6,847 nucleotides of DNA from Clostridia bacterium (GTDB taxonomy: Bacteria > Bacillota > Sulfobacillia > SLMV01): contig PWGR01000164.1 in NCBI GenBank assembly GCA_003554565.1, forward strand, positions 1 to 6,847, given 5' to 3'. The position numbers were made by a program, and so were the translations under genes. This document shows, in pieces, positions 6,230 through 6,847 of the stretch (positions are counted from its first letter, which is position 1; every line of letters starts with the position of its first letter). The notes below the pieces were generated by a model. The model was not told the origin of the DNA and made no database searches. It was given only the letters and a program-made list of their open reading frames with translations.

Positions 6230-6847
6230 TCAGTATCCGATAATGACGACGTCGTCAAAGCTCCAGTGGTCGATATCCTGAGGGAAATGGCTGAAACTCC
6301 ACGCAACTCTGAAGCTGTCTCCAGCATATTTACTCAGATCCAGCGTCACGGTTTCTGGGCCAATATCTGTGTTTGTCAGAACAGACCAGACATCCACCCA
6401 GAAACCCCCATCCACAGAGACCTGCACCTGCAGGAGACCTGCTCCCTCTGCAAAGGCAAAGCGGCTGGCAAAGTGCTGGAAGGTCAACTCAAGTTGGCTG
6501 AATGCGCTGGCATCGATATGGGGCGTGTTGACTCTGTAGTTCAGAAGCTGATGGATGTGCGTCGGGTGCCTGAAACGCATTTCCGGTGCTGCACCGCCTG
6601 CGGTGGACGCATTGGCTGCACCCCACTGACCGCCCGTTCTTTCCCAACCGGCAGGAATGCTGCCGACAGAGACTCCCGTGAAATCCTCGGCGAAGACGAC
6701 CGTTGTCTCTACCTCCACCTCCATATTGACTTCCCTGCGGGCAATGATGTCCCCCGGGGCACCGTAGTCGCCGGTGACATCCACCAGCTCTACGGTGAAG
6801 CTGTGTAGCCCCTGCGGGGCCACCAGGTAAACATCCGTAGTCGCCGC
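6230..6847 (-). CDS. C-terminal part of a large secreted or surface protein with a choice-of-anchor-J/MAM-like domain
   Basis: The frame is open from the right edge to TGA at 6232-6230, giving 205 visible residues; the start lies outside. The first 45 residues (VYLVAPQGLHSFTVELVDVT, then GAPGDIIARREVNMEVE) look like the end of an Ig-like beta domain. From about residue 52 a jelly-roll domain of the choice-of-anchor-J/MAM type follows: FAEDFTG, IPAGWERTGGQW, NTPHIDASAFSQLELTFQHF, VQVSVDGGFWVDVWS, VTLDLSKYAGDSFRVAW, and DIDHWSFDDVVIIG at the very end. Such domains sit near the C-terminus of exported proteases, adhesins and other cell-surface proteins. No membrane anchor or sorting signal follows, since the protein stops two residues after the last strand (IGY). 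The enzyme or adhesion function must come from the missing N-terminal part. Confidence 0.85.
   Translation of the reverse strand, partial: AATTDVYLVAPQGLHSFTVELVDVTGDYGAPGDIIARREVNMEVEVETTVVFAEDFTGVSVGSIPAGWERTGGQWGAANASTAGGAAPEMRFRHPTHIHQLLNYRVNTPHIDASAFSQLELTFQHFASRFAFAEGAGLLQVQVSVDGGFWVDVWSVLTNTDIGPETVTLDLSKYAGDSFRVAWSFSHFPQDIDHWSFDDVVIIGY

Noticed and set aside
1..6847. CRISPR array, toxin-antitoxin pair or rRNA/tRNA genes
   Set aside because: I looked for regularly spaced repeats, paired small genes and RNA signatures and saw none.

Overview
The window looks like bacterial chromosome with low coding density and many decayed genes. Three recognisable genes and one large wreck all lie on the minus strand, and most apparent plus-strand reading frames are shadows. 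Evidence for a bacterium: strong Shine-Dalgarno (SD) sequences (GGAGGT, GGAGGTG), GTG starts on all three genes whose 5' ends are visible, and a broken regulator with a BTAD (bacterial transcriptional activator) domain followed by a degenerate GGDEF-like domain. That regulator type, as I recall it, is commonest in Firmicutes and related anaerobes. The phylum is a guess.

Layout, left to right. 1-1145 (-): N-terminal part of an exported right-handed beta-helix protein that runs off the left edge. 1146-1981: no intact gene, but two short inverted repeats and a 10-bp tandem repeat upstream of the beta-helix gene. 1982-2107 (+): a 41-codon scrap of a serine recombinase, the only plus-strand coding remnant I could recognise. 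2215-2979 (-): an intact fusion of an excisionase-type helix-turn-helix with a Uma2 nuclease-fold domain, preceded by 10-bp tandem repeats. 2980-3921: non-coding as far as I can see. 3922-4410 (-): a two-CBS-domain protein. 4664-4915 (-): a doubtful short reading frame. About 4980-5923 (-): the BTAD regulator pseudogene, with two in-frame stops and several frame changes. 5924-6229: intergenic, with one hairpin. 6230-6847 (-): the C-terminal end of a large secreted or surface protein with a choice-of-anchor-J/MAM-like domain, entering from the right edge.

The genes do not form an evident operon. Large gaps separate them and each intact gene has its own ribosome-binding site. The two ends suggest a bacterium that exports large adhesive or carbohydrate-interacting proteins. 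The middle looks like accessory DNA that has lost a recombinase and a regulator. The less expected signals are a sequence of about 31-33 bp shared by the 3' flanks of the Uma2 and CBS genes in the same orientation, the operator-like tandem repeats before the HTH-Uma2 gene, and the reconstructable regulator wreck.
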